The notes below the pieces were generated by a model. It ran no database searches, had not been told where the DNA came from, and saw nothing but the letters and a program-made list of their open reading frames with translations. DNA of 64,000 nucleotides, from positions 1 through 64,000 of the forward strand of contig JAGWVU010000015.1 of assembly GCA_018970725.1 (NCBI GenBank), read 5' to 3'. Positions 27,051 to 38,937 of the stretch are shown one piece after another (position 1 is the stretch's first letter; each line of letters opens with the position of its first letter). Source of the DNA: Verrucomicrobiota bacterium. GTDB taxonomy: Bacteria > Verrucomicrobiota > Verrucomicrobiia > Verrucomicrobiales > DEV007. Position numbers and translations under genes: made by a program.

Positions 27051-27087
27051 TTCCTCGTCTCGCGTCTAATCGTTGTCGATAAAAATT

Positions 27088-27131
27088 TAGACATTTATCC
27101 GATAAATAATAGACAAGAACTAGACAATGAT
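27088..27131 (+). promoter_or_regulatory. Four tandem 11-bp units upstream of the ECF sigma gene (putative MerR operator)
   Basis: TAGACATTTAT (27088), CCGATAAATAA (27099), TAGACAAGAAC (27110) and TAGACAATGAT (27121) follow each other with exact 11-bp periodicity, one helical turn. Three begin with TAGACA. Overlapping them, ATTTATC-C-GATAAAT (27093-27107) is a perfect inverted repeat. The region is AT-rich against GC-rich surroundings and lies 38-81 bp upstream of the sigma start, where its promoter should be. The divergent MYG1 gene starts 43 bp to the right and may be affected. Confidence 0.65.
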
Positions 27132-27173
27132 CTCATTTGCCTTCCGCGTTCCCCGGGTTTCCTTGGGATCATC

Positions 27174-28058
27174 ATGACCGAGCCTGTCTCCCGCATCGTG
27201 ACCCATCCGGGCGGTGCCCATAAGGACGAATTCTTGGCCTGTTGCCTCGAGCTTGTTTTTTCTCCGGTGGAAATCTGCCGCCGTGAACCGTCCCGCGAGG
27301 ATCTGGACGATCCGGCCGTGTGCGTGCTGGATGTGGGGGGCGAGCATGATCCCGCGCGCCGGAATTTTGATCACCACCAATTCGAGAGGGATCACCCGCC
27401 GGTCTGTGCCCTGAGTCTGCTCCTTCAGGCGCATGGATTGTATGAGGACGCCCTCTCCTTTTGCGAGTGGTTGGAAACGACCGAGTGGTTGGATGCCCGG
27501 GGTCCCGTGGCGACGGCGGATTATCTGGGAATCGGGCGCGAGGTTTTGTCCAAGTTGAATTCCACGATCGATTTGACCCTGCTGCGCCGCTTCAGCCAAG
27601 TCCCGGTGGTGCGGCCGGGAGAACCGCTCTGGGAGGTGATGCGCTGGATCGGGAGCGACCTGGTTGCCTATCTCACCTGTCTCCGGGATCGGTTGGGGGC
27701 TTTGTCCGAGACCGTCGAGTTCTGGGAATTGGAGACTTCGGACGGGGAAAGGTTCGAGGCGGTTTTCCTGCCGAGAACCGAGTCCATGCCGACAGATCCT
27801 TCGTTCGGGATCGAACGCTTTGTCGTGGAGCAGGGGGCGCAAGACCGAATTTTGGCGTTGGTCTATCCGGATCGTCGAGGAGAGGGCTATGGAATGTCGA
27901 GGTTTCGCGACACCGCCTTGCTCAATTTTGCGCCGCTGGAGCGGGAGACGGATGTGCACTTTGCGCACAAGCAGGGTTTTGTGGCCAAGACGACGTCCAC
28001 GGATCCGGAGCGCTTGCGGGAATTGTTGGTTCTGGCCCGCGGATTTGCCCGTGGTTGA
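27174..28058 (+). CDS. MYG1 family protein (putative DHH-type exonuclease)
   Basis: 294 residues. It shows the family's start THPGGAHKDEFLACCLELVF, VLDVGGEHDPARRNFDHHQF (the DHH motif) and the C-terminal HFAHKQGFVAKTT. MYG1 proteins have a DHH-superfamily nuclease fold; the eukaryotic member is an RNA exonuclease. The bacterial role is unestablished. The metal-ligand residues of the DHH motif are intact. The ATG was chosen because the family homology begins there; a weak GGGA lies upstream. It diverges from the carotenoid regulatory genes and is followed by a strong hairpin. Confidence 0.85.
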   Translation: MTEPVSRIVTHPGGAHKDEFLACCLELVFSPVEICRREPSREDLDDPAVCVLDVGGEHDPARRNFDHHQFERDHPPVCALSLLLQAHGLYEDALSFCEWLETTEWLDARGPVATADYLGIGREVLSKLNSTIDLTLLRRFSQVPVVRPGEPLWEVMRWIGSDLVAYLTCLRDRLGALSETVEFWELETSDGERFEAVFLPRTESMPTDPSFGIERFVVEQGAQDRILALVYPDRRGEGYGMSRFRDTALLNFAPLERETDVHFAHKQGFVAKTTSTDPERLRELLVLARGFARG

Positions 28059-28077
28059 ACCGGAAGGCTGGAAAAGG

Positions 28078-28111
28078 TACGGGCCGTATCCCACCCAGGA
28101 TACGGCCCGTA
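28078..28111. terminator. Perfect 14-bp stem hairpin after the MYG1 gene
   Basis: TACGGGCCGTATCC (28078-28091) pairs perfectly with GGATACGGCCCGTA (28098-28111) around a 6-nt loop. It starts 20 bp after the stop codon. No T-run follows on the plus strand; on the minus strand CCTTTTCC follows. A terminator or transcript-stabilising hairpin is likely. Confidence 0.55.
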
Positions 28112-28557
28112 AGCCACGCGCACAATTCAACACTCTTGAAGAACCCGATCTACACTCGGTGAGGGCAGGGGAGGGAAACCCCCAAGGCCTTCACGTTGTG
28201 GTTCACGAGAAATTGGTCGGGATTATTTTCCCCTCGATTCCGGGCCGGAGGCAGTTTCGCCGTGGGGAGGTCGAACGCAGCGACCGGTTGTCCAACCGCT
28301 GTCCTCCTTTCCAGAATGCGAGAAGAGAAGTCCACTGATGGCGAACCCATTCCGATGCCCTCCGTCTTCCTGATGGAACCGGAGGCCCGGAATCCGTTTT
28401 GGAAGCAATTTGGAGTTTGGCTTGGCATCGTGACTTTGTCCGCTTTTCACTAATGGAGCGGAGCCGCAATCCGGATTTGTGTATTCCGGGCAAAAAAAAT
28501 GAAAATAAGTCCGGCGGGGGTGGCGGAATTTCCCAAACAATGCCCGGCCTCCCGGGG
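28112..28557. other. Intergenic region with no recognisable gene
   Basis: Short open frames occur on both strands (for example a plus frame ending FWKQFGVWLGIVTLSAFH at 28453), but none has a family resemblance or a convincing start. The right end is A-rich (28488-28508). It separates two convergent genes. Confidence 0.4.
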
Positions 28558-29640
28558 TCAGCGGAGCACGCGGCCCACCGCCTTGATGCGCTCCTCGTTC
28601 GCGGTGCCGTCCGGATTGAGCGTGGGAATCAACCAGCCGCCCTCGTCGTTTTCGTTCCAACCGTAAATCAGGATGAGCTGCGCCGGGTTGAGCTCCGGGT
28701 TCGCCCGCGTGAAATCGACCGCCTCCCGCAAGTGTCCCGCCAGTTGCTCCGGCTCGGCGGTGACTTCGTCGATGAGTGGCTTCTGCCGTTCCGCAGGGGT
28801 CGGGTCGGGCGCGGGCGTGATCCAGCGGCACCAACTGGGCGGGCGCTCATGCCTCGGCCGGGGATCCCATCCGGCGCTGCAGAAAGTCACGAACGGGATC
28901 CGCTCCCGCTTCCAGGTCTCCCAAAATTTGCGGCGCATCTCCCGGGTCAACTCCCCGTAGCTCCAGTGATCCGATCCATAGCCCTTGCCGGTCCCGTATT
29001 CAGAAACCGCATCGGCTCCGAATGTCACCCGGTCCAACGCCGCGTTTCCGCCCAGCATCACCACGTAGGGACGCTGCAGGCCCGTTGCGACCGTCTGTCC
29101 GGCGAGTTCTCCGAACAGCTCGTTCCCCTGCTTTGCCGGCGGTCCGAAGACGAAGAGAAGCGGGCGCCCGCCCAGAACCTTGAGGTAATGGGGGTTCTGG
29201 AAATGCCCGATCACCCGCGCCCAATCCTTGGCGCCGCGTTCGTCGAGCCGGGCCCCTTCCTCGATGAAACAGTATTGGATTCCACTCTTGTCCCCGGCCG
29301 CCAGATAACGATCCAAGGCCCGCGTCATTTCGTTTCCCGGCCCGTAGTCCAGAAACGCCCAGTAATCGAGCCCCGCCTCCGCCGCATAGGCGATCTCCCG
29401 GGCCATGATGGCCGCGGTATCCCCGTTGATCCGCACCCGGTCCGGTCCCTCGACCCTCGCGAACCAAGGGAGCCGGAAGTGGTATTTCGGTTGTCCCAGC
29501 GAACGCTCGACTTCCTTGACGGGGCCCTGATCCGAATACCAGGCGTCCCAGCGGATCGCGCCGACCACCGGTCGATCCGCCTGCGCCGCGACGAGCGCGG
29601 GCAGGGTGATCAGAAGGGCGGCCACGACCACTCTTTTCAC
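28558..29640 (-). CDS. Secreted GH99/GH71-like (WbsX-type) protein
   Basis: 360 residues with signal peptide VKRVVVAALLITLPALVAAQ. The mature part begins VVGAIRWDAWYSDQGPVKEV and continues KYHFRLPWFARV, AAEAGLDYWAFLDYG, LLFVFGPP, YGSDHWSYGELTREM and ILIYGWNENDEGGW. This matches the TIM-barrel of WbsX and GH99-like proteins, which act on glycans in known relatives. Acidic residues near the end (WNENDEGG) are in the place of the catalytic region. The start is GTG 29640, 13 bp after the gyrA stop on the same strand, so it may be read from the gyr transcript. Confidence 0.7.
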   Translation of the reverse strand: MKRVVVAALLITLPALVAAQADRPVVGAIRWDAWYSDQGPVKEVERSLGQPKYHFRLPWFARVEGPDRVRINGDTAAIMAREIAYAAEAGLDYWAFLDYGPGNEMTRALDRYLAAGDKSGIQYCFIEEGARLDERGAKDWARVIGHFQNPHYLKVLGGRPLLFVFGPPAKQGNELFGELAGQTVATGLQRPYVVMLGGNAALDRVTFGADAVSEYGTGKGYGSDHWSYGELTREMRRKFWETWKRERIPFVTFCSAGWDPRPRHERPPSWCRWITPAPDPTPAERQKPLIDEVTAEPEQLAGHLREAVDFTRANPELNPAQLILIYGWNENDEGGWLIPTLNPDGTANEERIKAVGRVLR

Positions 29641-29653
29641 GGTCGCAACGGAC

Positions 29654-32332
29654 TCAGGAGGCTTCCCCCGGACCGGCTTCGGCCCCGGCTTCCGGGGTGA
29701 CCTCGACGTCCGGTGCGGCCTCCACTTGGGCGGTGACCGGTTCTTCGTCGCCAAAGGCGACCACTTGGGCGATGTCCTGGATGATTTCGCCTTCGCGAAG
29801 GCTCATGAGTTTGACGCCCATGGTGTTGCGACCCGCCTGGCGCACTTGGGCGACGCTGATGCGGACGCTCTGGCCCGAGCTGGTCATGAGCATGAGTTGA
29901 TCCTTTTCCTGAACTGAAAGGGCGCTGACGACCGGACCGGTTTTTTCGGAGGTCTTCATCGTGATGATGCCGCGTCCCCCGCGGTTCTGGAGGCGGTAAT
30001 CCTCGAACGGCGTCTGTTTGCCGATCCCGCGTTCGGAGACGACCAGGAGCGCGGCGGTGGGATCGACCCGGGCCATCGCGACCACGTAATCGCCCTCGGC
30101 GGGGCGGATTCCGAAGACGCCTTGGGCGGTGCGGCCGAGGGCGCGGAACTGGTCCTCGTGACACCGCAGGCTCATGCCTTCATGGGTGATGAACACGATG
30201 TCGTCGTTGCCGCCGGTCAAGGTCACATCGACGAGATCGTTGCCTTCGGCGATGGTGATGGCGTTGATCCCGTCCTTCCGGATGTTGCGGAAATCGCTGA
30301 GGTTGGTTCGTTTCACCACTCCATCCCTCGTGGCGAAAATGATGTGCAGGTCCGGTGAGAACGTCTTGTCGCGGTCTCCACCGGGATCGCCCTGGATGCG
30401 CAAGGTCGCCTTGATGGCTTCCTCGGGGCGCAGGTTGAGGAGGTTCTTCACGGACCTGCCCTTGGAGGTGCGGGAGCCTTCCGGAATATAGAAGACGCGC
30501 TCCATGAAGACCCGTCCGGTGTTGGTGAAGAAGAGGAGGTAATCATGGGTCCCGGCGGCGAAGAGGTGTTCCACGAAGTCCCCTTCCTCTTCTTCGGAGG
30601 CGGACTCGGTGGTCTCCATCCCGCGCATGCCCTTGCCGCCGCGCGCCTGGAGGCGGAATTGCTCGGCGTTGGTGCGCTTGATGTAGCCGCGGTGGGAGAT
30701 GGTGATGATCTGGCCTTCGTTGGCCACCAGATCTTCCAGATTCATGTCTCCCTCATCGACCGCGAAATCGGTGCGGCGCGGGGTGCCATACTTGTCCTTG
30801 ATCTCGCGGAGTTCGGTCTTGATGATTTCCAGGACCCGGTGTTCCTTCGCCAGGATATCGAGGAAATCCTTGATCTCATCGAGGATGTTCCGGTAGTCGT
30901 TCTGGATCTTGTCCTGCTCCAGCGCGGTCAATTGATAGAGTCGCAGATCTAGGATGTAATTCACCTGACGATCGGTGAACACATAGAAGCCGGGACGGGA
31001 TTTCAAGCTGTTCTGCTCCCGCAGGAGGATGCCGAGCGCTTCCGCAGCTTCCGCGGTGAAGACCTGGGCCTTGATCCTCTCCCGGGCTTCGTCCCGGCTC
31101 TTGGAATCACGGATCAGCCTGATGAACTCGTCCAGGTTGCCCAGGGCGAGCAGGTAAGCTTCGAGCTGTTCCGCACGTTCCTCCGCCTTCTTCAACAGGA
31201 AACGGGTGCGGCGCAGGATCACTTCCCGGCGGTGCTCAATATAGCAGACAATGGCGTCCTTCAGGTTCAGGAGGCGCGGCCGGCGGTTGTCGATCGCCAG
31301 CATGTTCACGCTGAAGGAGGTGGAGAGCGGCGTGTGCTGGTGGATCTTGTTCAGGACCACCTGCGGCGTGGCTCCCCGCTTCAAATCGACCACCAGACGG
31401 GTGTTCTCATCCGACTCATCGCGCAGCCCGCTGACTTCATCGATGATCTTCTCCTTCACCAATTCCGCGATCCGGAGGTGCAGCTTCTCGCGGTTAACGT
31501 AATAGGGGATTTCGGTGATGACGATCTGGGTCATCGTCCGTCCCTCGACGATCTCCGCGCGGCCCCGCACCTTGATGTGCCCGCGACCGGTGGAGAAATA
31601 GTCCCGGATTCCCTTCGTCCCGAGGATCGTGCATCCGGTGGGGAAGTCAGGTCCCTTGATGAAGACCCGCAGTTCGTCGATCGTGATCTTGGGATTGTCG
31701 ATCGTGGCGCAAATGCCATCGACCACCTCGCCCAAATTGTGGGGAGGCAAGTTGGTCGCCATGCCCACGGCGATCCCCGTGCCCCCGTTCACCAGAAGAT
31801 TGGGGAAGGCGGCAGGCAGCACGGAAGGCTCCCGGTTCGTCTCGTCATAGTTATCGACGAAATCGACCGTGTCCTTGTCCATGTCGTTCATCAAGGCCGC
31901 GCCGAGATGGGTGAGCTTGGCCTCGGTATAACGCATCGCGGCGGGGGCGTCCCCGTCCGGAGAACCGAAGTTTCCCTGACCGTGCACCAGACACTCGCGC
32001 ATCGACCAAGGCTGCGCCATGTTGGTTAGTGTTGGATAGATCGCTTGGTCCCCGTGAGGGTGGTATTTCCCCATGGTCTCCCCCACGATGCGCGCGCATT
32101 TGAGAAATTTGCGGCCCGGGGTCAGGTTCAAGTCCGCAAACATCGCGTAAAGGAGGCGGCGTTGTGAGGGCTTGAGACCGTCCCGCGCGTCCGGAAGCGC
32201 CCGGGAGATGATGACCGACATCGAGTAATCGAGGAAGGAACTCTTCATCTCCTCCGCGACGTTGATCGGGGAGATGAGGCCGAACTCCTCGACAGGAGCA
32301 TCGGATTCCGGGGTTGTGGGATCGTCAGACAT
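29654..32332 (-). CDS. gyrA: DNA gyrase subunit A
   Basis: 892 residues covering the whole GyrA. The winged-helix/tower region has the catalytic tyrosine in PAAMRYTEAKL (Y135), the coiled-coil domain follows, and the C-terminal DNA-wrapping beta-pinwheel carries the gyrase box (LQARGGKGMRGME) and repeats such as GRTAQGVFGIRPAEGD and NRGGRGIITMKTS. Together with GyrB it introduces negative supercoils. The quinolone-determining segment reads GKYHPHGDQAIYP. The residue equivalent to E. coli Ser83 is Gln96 and that of Asp87 is Pro100. It is 35 bp downstream of gyrB on the same strand. Confidence 0.98.
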   Translation of the reverse strand: MSDDPTTPESDAPVEEFGLISPINVAEEMKSSFLDYSMSVIISRALPDARDGLKPSQRRLLYAMFADLNLTPGRKFLKCARIVGETMGKYHPHGDQAIYPTLTNMAQPWSMRECLVHGQGNFGSPDGDAPAAMRYTEAKLTHLGAALMNDMDKDTVDFVDNYDETNREPSVLPAAFPNLLVNGGTGIAVGMATNLPPHNLGEVVDGICATIDNPKITIDELRVFIKGPDFPTGCTILGTKGIRDYFSTGRGHIKVRGRAEIVEGRTMTQIVITEIPYYVNREKLHLRIAELVKEKIIDEVSGLRDESDENTRLVVDLKRGATPQVVLNKIHQHTPLSTSFSVNMLAIDNRRPRLLNLKDAIVCYIEHRREVILRRTRFLLKKAEERAEQLEAYLLALGNLDEFIRLIRDSKSRDEARERIKAQVFTAEAAEALGILLREQNSLKSRPGFYVFTDRQVNYILDLRLYQLTALEQDKIQNDYRNILDEIKDFLDILAKEHRVLEIIKTELREIKDKYGTPRRTDFAVDEGDMNLEDLVANEGQIITISHRGYIKRTNAEQFRLQARGGKGMRGMETTESASEEEEGDFVEHLFAAGTHDYLLFFTNTGRVFMERVFYIPEGSRTSKGRSVKNLLNLRPEEAIKATLRIQGDPGGDRDKTFSPDLHIIFATRDGVVKRTNLSDFRNIRKDGINAITIAEGNDLVDVTLTGGNDDIVFITHEGMSLRCHEDQFRALGRTAQGVFGIRPAEGDYVVAMARVDPTAALLVVSERGIGKQTPFEDYRLQNRGGRGIITMKTSEKTGPVVSALSVQEKDQLMLMTSSGQSVRISVAQVRQAGRNTMGVKLMSLREGEIIQDIAQVVAFGDEEPVTAQVEAAPDVEVTPEAGAEAGPGEAS

Positions 32333-32367
32333 GAATGGAAAGGAAAAAGGTTGGCGGGACGGGACGC

Positions 32368-34968
<2,601 letters not shown>

Positions 34969-35106
34969 TCACACTTGTCACCAACATTCGAGCGCATATT
35001 GCGCCTCGTCCGGCGAACTATGGAGCCTATCACCCGATGCGCCTTTCCGCATGCGAAAAATAGACGTTTCACGAGGTTTTTTCCTCGGTTCGGGCCGTCT
35101 TGCAAT

Positions 35107-38100
35107 TCACCCGCGCCGCGCCCGCCATTCCGGCGCGAAATGCGTCAAACGCAAACGGCTTTCCGCGTCGCGAACCCCGCTCTCTTTCTCCGTCAAATGC
35201 CCCTCTCCGCAGGGGCACGGAGCCGGTTCCGGCGTGCGTTCCCGCGCCTGTTCCCACCGCTCCAGTTTGGCCAAGTCCTTTCCCGGCGTTCCACCCAGCA
35301 TCCGGGTAATGCGCGCCTCCAATCCTTGCCAGTCGATCGCAAGGTCCGCCAAATTGCCCTCGAGGAGCCATCGTCCCCGGAACAGTCCCTCAACCTGCCG
35401 CCGGATGTCGTCGACCGATTCCGTGTATTCCGGCCCGATCCGCTGGAGCAGGGACACGACCGAGGCCGCCGTGGAAATCAGGGTGCCGGCGTGCAGCAGG
35501 ATGCGGTCGATCGCTTCCGGAGACCCTTGGCGGAGGCGGGCCGCGGCGGTCGCGAACCCTTCCGCGGATCTGGGCAGGGGCGTGCCGATGGTGTCCAGCA
35601 CCGCGCGGAGGAGGAGATCGGTCCGGTTGCCGCGGGGATGACGGCCCAACTGGTCGAGAAGGAACAGCTGGTCCATGGTGAGGCGCGGGGAGTCGCCGCC
35701 CGGGGCGGAAGATTTCCCGGAAGGGGGAGGGGCGGAGCCGCCGAAGGCCATGGCGAGGGAATTGAGCGCGGGGGTGGACCCGCTCCGTGGGGTGGCGGTG
35801 GACGGTCCGGTGGCAAAAAGTTGGGCGCGCAGGCGTTTGGCGGCCTCGGGCTCAAGGGAGAGCAGGAGGGATGCGGTTCCGATCCGGTGATGCCATGCGG
35901 CGCAATCCCCGGTGGGGAAGGCGCGGAGTTCGAAGCCGCGAGGGGTCTCGGTGAGGGCCGGGTGGACCGAGTTGCCTCCGGTGGTGGGGATGGCGGGAGG
36001 GAGGGTGCCGAAATCCCAGGAGGTCACGGGGCGGGTGCGGAAGGCCCGCTCGGCGGCCCGGGCCAGGGCGCGTTCCACTTCGGCGGCCAGGTCCCGCCGC
36101 AGCAAGGCCAGGTTCCGACCGGCGGCACGGATTTCCCCGCGCTCCATGATGGCGAAGCGCATCCGGAGATAGGACGGCACGCGGGACTGGTCGAAGGAAT
36201 CGGCGGCCACCTGCTGTCCGCAATGCACCCTCAGATGCTCGAGGAGTGCGGTCTCGAGGGAGCACTCCGGGAGATAGCCCGCCCAGTCGTCGAGGAAATC
36301 CTCGCAGATGCCCGCCAGAGGCGGCAAGGATTGGCGGACATGTTTGTCCAAGGCGCGGAGCAGGGACTGGACTTTCTCCGGGAGCCAGCCTGGCACGAGC
36401 CAGTCCCCGGTCCAATCCGGGACGCGGTGCAGTTCGGTGAGGGGGATTTCCAGGGTGAGGCCGTCCGCGTCCGAGGCGGGATCGTGGAGGTAGCGGAGAG
36501 GAAAGCCATCGAGTTCATCGGGGTAATCTTCCTCGTGGATCGGGGTGAGTTGCGGGACGATGCAGTCTTCGAGGGTGAGGGTGAAACGCCCGGTCCCGGG
36601 GCCGGAGACCCATTGTTCGAACTGCTTGCGGGTATGGATTTCCCGGGGCAGGCGCTCTTGGTAGAATGCGTGGATGGATTCCGGGAAGAGGAGGCCATCG
36701 CGGCGCCGGAGTTTGTGTTCGAGCCGTTTGACGCGTTCGAGCAAGTCCAGGTTGGCGGAGAGGGCGGGGAGGTTGGCGCCGATCCGCCCGTCCACCAAGG
36801 CCTCGCGGATGAAGATTTCTCTGGCCAGTGCGGGATCGATCCGTCCGTAGTGGACGCGGCGTCCCTCGATGAGGGTGAGTCCGAAGGCCATGACCCGTTC
36901 CTTGCCGTAAACCGCTCCCTGCACGGGATCCCAATGGGCGTTCCCATGGGAATACCGGCAGAGGTGGGGGACGGCCTTCTCGAACCAGGTCGGGTCGAAG
37001 GCGGCGGCATTGCGCGCGTAGAGTTTGGCGGTCTCGACCACTTCAAAGGCCATGACCCAAGCGGGGGCGGAGCCGAACACGCCGGAGCCGGGATGGAGGA
37101 AAAAGGTGCGGTCTCCGGCGCCCTTGTAACCCAGTTTCTTCCCCCGGTGAAAACCGATTTGGGAAGGGATGGCGGTGAGGGCGGCGCGGTGGAGATTCTC
37201 GGAGAAGGAGTCGGCCGGATCGGGCAGCGGCCGGTTCAATCCGGCGGGATCCCACTTGAGGTCGCGCAGGGTTTGGGTCAGTTCAGCGTGGAGGTTGCGC
37301 CATTCCTGGGTGCGGCGGTAGTTGAGAAAGTTGCGCTCGCAGAATTTGCGGAGGGCGTTGTTGGAAGCCCCGGCTTCCTGAAGCCCGTGCCACCAGCGGA
37401 GCCATCCGGTGAGGTCGGAACGCTTGTCGCGGAACCGGGCATGGGCTTGGTCCGCCTGTTCCTGTCGGTCGGGCGGGCGTTCCCGGGGATCTTGGACGGA
37501 GAGCGCGCTGGCCACGATCAGAGCTTCCCGGAGGCAACCTTCATCCCGGCCGCCGATGAGGAGCCGCCCGATCCGGGGATCGACCGGGATCCGCGCCAGG
37601 GTATGGCCGATCTCGGTGAGTTTCCGTTTCCGCGTCAGGGCGCCGATTTCCTCGAGGGTCTTATAGGCTTGGGCGACCCGTTTCGGTTGGGGGGGATTGA
37701 GGAAGGGAAATTCGAGGGGATCCCCGAGACCGAGAGCTTCCATCTGGAGGACAACCCCGGCGAGGTTGGTGCGGAGGATTTCCGGATCGGTGTAAGGTTT
37801 GCGGGCGGCGAGGTCCTCGTCGTCGTAGAGCCGGATGCAGATGCCCTCGCTGACGCGGCCACATCGTCCGCGCCGTTGCCGGGCGCTGGCTTGGGAGATC
37901 GGTTCGATCTGGAGCCGTTGGATCCCGCTGAGGGGATCGAACCGGTTGATCCGGGCCAAACCGGTGTCCACCACGGATCGGATGTCCGGAATGGTGAGGG
38001 AAGTTTCCGCGACGTTGGTGGCGAGGATGATGCGGCGGGTCCGCGGGGTGGGGTGGAAGACGGCTTGTTGCGCCTGACCCGCGAGTCGGGCGTAGAGCGG

Positions 38101-38829
38101 CAGGACGAGGGTGTCGCGATAGCGCCGTCCCTCAAGGAGTTCCGCGGTTTCCCGGATCTCACGCTCCCCTGGGAGAAAGACGAGGGTATCGCCAAGTGGA
38201 TCGACCTCGCCCAGCCATTCGACGGCGCGCCGGATCTGGTCCGCCATCCGTTCGTGATCGTGCGCCGGAGGATGGAAATGATCTTCCACCGGGAACGTCC
38301 GCCCCTCGACCGAGATGACCGGGGCGCCTCCGAAAAACTCCGCGAAGCGTTCCGCGTCGAGCGTGGCGGAGGAGATCACGACCTTGAGATCATCCCGTGT
38401 TCCGAGGAGCCGGTGCAGGTAGCCCAGAATGAAGTCGATGTTGAGCGACCGTTCATGGGCTTCATCGATGATCAGGGTGTCGTAGGGACGGAGATGGGGA
38501 TCGCCCCGGGTTTCCGCGAGGAGGATCCCGTCGGTCATGAACTTGATCCGGGTGGTTTTTTGGGTGCGATCCTCGAAGCGGATCTGGAAACCGACTTCCC
38601 CGCCGAGCACGACGCCGAGTTCCTCAGCCACCCGTTTGGCGACCGAGGTCGCGGCGAGGCGGCGGGGTTGGGTGCAGCCGATCCGTCTGCCCTCGGAGCC
38701 CCGGCCCAGTTCCAACGCGATCTTTGGCAATTGCGTGGTTTTGCCCGATCCGGTGTCACCGCACACAATGACCACCGGATGGCGGCGCATCGCTTCCCTG
38801 ATTTCCTCCCGGCAGCGCGAGACGGGCAA
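35107..38829 (-). CDS. hrpA: ATP-dependent RNA helicase HrpA
   Basis: About 1240 residues, the long bacterial HrpA form. Helicase motifs are in order: I GDTGSGKTTQLPK (near 24), Ia TQPRRLAATSVA, II DEAH (LIIDEAHERSLN), III SSATLDAERF, V TNVAETSLTI and VI QRRGRCGR. The HA2/OB-fold and the long C-terminal DUF3418 region follow. HrpA is a DEAH-box helicase that processes mRNA and rescues stalled ribosomes in E. coli. The start is uncertain. TTG 38829 is usable, but family members often have ...RYPEELPVS before it, and the same frame encodes LKIRYPEEL upstream from a CTG, with no ATG. Confidence 0.95.
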   Translation of the reverse strand: MPVSRCREEIREAMRRHPVVIVCGDTGSGKTTQLPKIALELGRGSEGRRIGCTQPRRLAATSVAKRVAEELGVVLGGEVGFQIRFEDRTQKTTRIKFMTDGILLAETRGDPHLRPYDTLIIDEAHERSLNIDFILGYLHRLLGTRDDLKVVISSATLDAERFAEFFGGAPVISVEGRTFPVEDHFHPPAHDHERMADQIRRAVEWLGEVDPLGDTLVFLPGEREIRETAELLEGRRYRDTLVLPLYARLAGQAQQAVFHPTPRTRRIILATNVAETSLTIPDIRSVVDTGLARINRFDPLSGIQRLQIEPISQASARQRRGRCGRVSEGICIRLYDDEDLAARKPYTDPEILRTNLAGVVLQMEALGLGDPLEFPFLNPPQPKRVAQAYKTLEEIGALTRKRKLTEIGHTLARIPVDPRIGRLLIGGRDEGCLREALIVASALSVQDPRERPPDRQEQADQAHARFRDKRSDLTGWLRWWHGLQEAGASNNALRKFCERNFLNYRRTQEWRNLHAELTQTLRDLKWDPAGLNRPLPDPADSFSENLHRAALTAIPSQIGFHRGKKLGYKGAGDRTFFLHPGSGVFGSAPAWVMAFEVVETAKLYARNAAAFDPTWFEKAVPHLCRYSHGNAHWDPVQGAVYGKERVMAFGLTLIEGRRVHYGRIDPALAREIFIREALVDGRIGANLPALSANLDLLERVKRLEHKLRRRDGLLFPESIHAFYQERLPREIHTRKQFEQWVSGPGTGRFTLTLEDCIVPQLTPIHEEDYPDELDGFPLRYLHDPASDADGLTLEIPLTELHRVPDWTGDWLVPGWLPEKVQSLLRALDKHVRQSLPPLAGICEDFLDDWAGYLPECSLETALLEHLRVHCGQQVAADSFDQSRVPSYLRMRFAIMERGEIRAAGRNLALLRRDLAAEVERALARAAERAFRTRPVTSWDFGTLPPAIPTTGGNSVHPALTETPRGFELRAFPTGDCAAWHHRIGTASLLLSLEPEAAKRLRAQLFATGPSTATPRSGSTPALNSLAMAFGGSAPPPSGKSSAPGGDSPRLTMDQLFLLDQLGRHPRGNRTDLLLRAVLDTIGTPLPRSAEGFATAAARLRQGSPEAIDRILLHAGTLISTAASVVSLLQRIGPEYTESVDDIRRQVEGLFRGRWLLEGNLADLAIDWQGLEARITRMLGGTPGKDLAKLERWEQARERTPEPAPCPCGEGHLTEKESGVRDAESRLRLTHFAPEWRARRG

Positions 38830-38937
38830 CTCTTCTGGATAGCGGATCTTCAGGCGGCAAGTTGGCGCAGGGCGGGGCGGAACTCAAGCGGGAGCGGACT
38901 TGCGCCCGGCTGCGATGCCCCGATGGTGGGTGGAGAT

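Noticed and set aside
28150-28428. Minus-strand 92-residue frame in the gap after MYG1
   Set aside because: No family resemblance, no ribosome-binding site and it overlaps other open frames; left as unassigned intergenic sequence.
35075-35091. Hairpin CGAGG-A6-CCTCG after hrpA as a terminator
   Set aside because: Only a 5-bp stem and no T-run; too weak to call.
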